A stretch of DNA of 64,000 nt from the NCBI GenBank assembly GCA_037178675.1, contig JAYMGJ010000161.1, forward strand, positions 1 to 64,000, in the 5' to 3' direction. This document shows positions 61,897 through 64,000 of this stretch, piece after piece (the first letter of the stretch is position 1; each line of letters opens with the position of its first letter). The translations under genes were made by a program, and so were the position numbers. The notes beneath the pieces are model-generated. The model was not told where the DNA came from, searched no databases, and saw only the letters and a list, made by a program, of their open reading frames with translations. The stretch comes from Scleroderma bovista (taxonomy: Eukaryota > Basidiomycota > Agaricomycetes > Boletales > Sclerodermataceae).

Positions 61897-63196
61897 ATGT
61901 CTCGAATACGAGAAGTATGGGCACCCAATCTCGAAGCAGAAATGCGGACAATCCGAAACATGATAGATCGATATTCATATGTCGCAATGGTGTGCTTCTA
62001 CCACAGGAATATCCATCCAATGCCATTGATCCATACCTGCTATGCAGGATACTGAGTTCCCAGGAGTTGTTGCGAGGCCTATCGGTACTTTCAAGACCTC
62101 CTCGGATTACCACTACCAGACCATGCGATGTAATGTCGACCTCCTGAAACTCATTCAGATCGGGATCACACTTGCAGACGAGGAGGGAAACTTTCCTCAA
62201 GACGTCACGACGTGGCAATTCAACTTCAAGTTCAGCATCGGGTGCGGATATTATTTTCTTGCTGGAGCTGCGCAAGTTCTGACGGCTTGCCTATAGCGAG
62301 GACATGTATGCACCGGAATCGATCGAACTCCTTCAGAAGTCGGGTTTCGACTTCCAACGACATGAAGAGATGGGAATAACACCAAATGACTTTGCCGAGC
62401 TTTTGATCACTTCGGGGCTGGTGTTGAATTCGGATGCCAAATGGATATCATTCCACAGGTGAGGCGTGTTCCGCTGAGGTGACATCCGTTTGTACATTTC
62501 AATGACACGAATGCATTCCGCGGTTATTTGTGTCATGCTTTACAGTGGATATGACTTTGGTTATCTGGTCAAGCTGTTGACTGGCGCCTCGCTACCGATG
62601 TCAGAAGACGTCTTCTTCGAGTATCTTCAAACTTGGTTCCCATGTTGTTACGACATCAAGTTCATGATGCGCGCTTGCAAGTCGCTCAAAGGAGGATTGC
62701 AAGAGGTTGCAGATGACCTTGGTGTATGTTCCTCTCCTTTCCTTCAAGATTGCCATTGACCGTGTCGTAGGTCTTGCGGATAGGGACCTCACACCAGGCT
62801 GGCTCGGATTCCCTTTTAACAGCTTCCACGCTTTTTAAGATGAAGGAATTGTATTTCAATGACGCCCTCGACGATGCGGAGTATAACGGCAAGCTGTATG
62901 GTCTTGGTCAGACGTTTTCGGCGTCGAATGGCATCACTGATCCTACGCGAGGGGGTGCAACAATAGCGGAGCGCGAGGATAGGAGTGTTCCTAGGGAGTC
63001 ACAGAATCAAACGCCTGGACTAAACGCGACGAACGGCATACAAAGCCAAAACACAATCCTAGGTGTTGGTGTACCTATTCCAACGCCAGTGCTGAGTAGT
63101 ACGTTACCCACTCCACTCTCATCCGGTACATCCTATGGTCCCATGGGGACTAACGGTCCGTATATACGTACAACTATCGGTGTTGGAGGGCGATAA
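61897..63196 (+). CDS. POP2: CCR4-NOT deadenylase subunit CAF1/POP2
   Basis: DEDD-family 3'-5' exonuclease that shortens mRNA poly(A) tails. It starts at ATG 61897 ([20 protein letters not shown]). All four catalytic acids are visible: D and E in AMDTEFPGV, D in HSGYDFGYL and D in AGSDSLLT, with the nearby histidine of HQAGSDS. Supporting motifs are [35 protein letters not shown] and [14 protein letters not shown]. Five exons; the intron at 62255-62300 joins FKFSIG to [10 protein letters not shown]-terminal extension after [18 protein letters not shown] is rich in Thr/Ser/Gly/Pro and probably disordered. It ends at 63196. Confidence 0.95.
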
Positions 63197-64000
63197 CCTG
63201 CAGTGTTACTATTTTATCTGTCGCATTGGACAATCACTGTGTTTTGTGTAATTATTCAATTGTATCGACACTGTTCTTTTCATGTTCACCAGTGGAACCC
63301 GGCCAGTGACTCGACGCAGCGCCGTGTGTGGTGCTCCATTGTTGTTAGTGAGCGGCTCCGTTGACATTGTTTTGTCTTGTGATTTCTGCCTCACCCACTT
63401 TCATTCCACAGGGGTTTCGCGTATTACCGGTTAGATCCTTCCATAAGAGATCTAAGACAGAACGCCAATACAACGGGGATTCTACTGGCGAAGAGGTCAC
63501 GTATTTTAGCACACTGGTGCACGGATACTAATCTGAAAGGTGGACGAATTACGCTATGCGCTTGCTGCAGTTTTCGAATTCTTTGAGTGCTTGGCAAGCA
63601 CCGTTACTCAACTCGGCATGCAAGCGTTGAAACACAACACTTGCGTTTTGTAGATGGGCCGGCCCTATGACCAATTAATGGCTGACATTTGAGCGATAGG
63701 AAGGAGGCACTTTAGAAGCAGGGATTTCGGGGCGCACATCAGCTAATTCCAGAGGATCGACGTCGCAGTCATCCATCGCAAGAGTACTGGAGCTAACTTG
63801 TCCGACAGAACCAAGGTTCGCGGGCAGTACTCGATGCGTGGGCCTGCGTCGACGATGCAGAGGACCCTTTGTGTTGGCCTGGAAAATCCAATGCTCCAAT
63901 GTGTTTTGGACACAAGGCAACCTTGGTCTGACTGTCAGGATGTTCTGCACACCGTGCTTTTATAGCGAGGATAGTCCTCTCTGCGGTTCGCTTCGCCCGT
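63197..64000. other. Window end: mostly non-coding, possible end of a minus-strand gene
   Basis: No clear gene. On the minus strand, two overlapping frames between about 63990 and 63675 look partly coding: one reads ILAIKARCAEHPDSQTKVALC and stops near 63797, another stops at 63675. They could be the last exon of a gene lying beyond the window, but no splice or domain evidence settles it. The rest holds nothing I can name. Confidence 0.3.

Overview
The window looks like nuclear DNA of a basidiomycete fungus of the class Agaricomycetes. Nearly every gene is broken by short introns of about 50-65 bases (GT...AG, often with a CTGAC/CTAAC-like branch site). Most proteins are recognisable fungal housekeeping proteins. 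The repeats are a Tf1/Tf2-like chromodomain Ty3/gypsy retrotransposon and probable solo-LTR remnants. A Rhizoctonia/Ceratobasidiaceae-type genome is my best guess from overall impression; that is inference.

Layout. 1-1774: 3' part of a Ras guanine-nucleotide exchange factor. 2899-12001: a fungal multi-pass membrane protein gene split by a complete 8,087-bp Ty3/gypsy element (3506-11592). The element has two apparently identical 690-bp LTRs, a perfect 5-bp target duplication (ACTTG), gag/pro/pol on the minus strand and an extra intron-containing gene on the opposite strand. 12.0-13.9 kb: a repeat-rich stretch with an inverted-repeat-flanked ORF remnant. 13.96-37.3 kb is gene-dense: DAD1 (DASH complex), PKC1, an unrecognised acidic protein, an endosulfine (Igo1), DNA polymerase alpha B subunit (POL12), a CWF19-like splicing factor, a citrate-lyase-beta-like mitochondrial enzyme, Argonaute, a small membrane protein and the DEAH helicase PRP2/DHX16. 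37.3-40.1 kb: no gene seen. 40.1-46.2 kb: a single-pass membrane protein, a PEX8-like peroxin and a conserved protein of unknown function. 46.4-52.4 kb: a tandem pair of AMP-forming acyl/aryl-CoA ligases with an LTR relic between them. 52.6-63.2 kb: a PPPDE-thioredoxin-PUL fusion protein, carnitine acetyltransferase with an alternative mitochondrial leader exon, a Zn2Cys6 transcription factor and the CAF1/POP2 deadenylase. 63.2-64 kb: mostly non-coding, perhaps the end of another minus-strand gene.

The most unusual part is the retrotransposon. (i) Its 3' non-coding region carries a spliced gene in the antisense direction: 411 residues, coiled coils, a six-cysteine motif and its own TATA box. 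(ii) Its primer-binding site is not tRNA-like. Instead it is perfectly complementary over 11 nt to a site inside its own LTR, 35 bp downstream of a TATA box. This is the arrangement expected for Tf1-type self-priming. (iii) Gag ends on an A-AAA-AAT slippery heptamer next to its stop codon. (iv) The host gene lacks about 70 codons exactly where the element sits, although the target duplication is intact, so the host gene was probably damaged before the insertion.

Exon boundaries and start codons were worked out by eye from splice signals and frame continuity. Spans are genomic and include introns.
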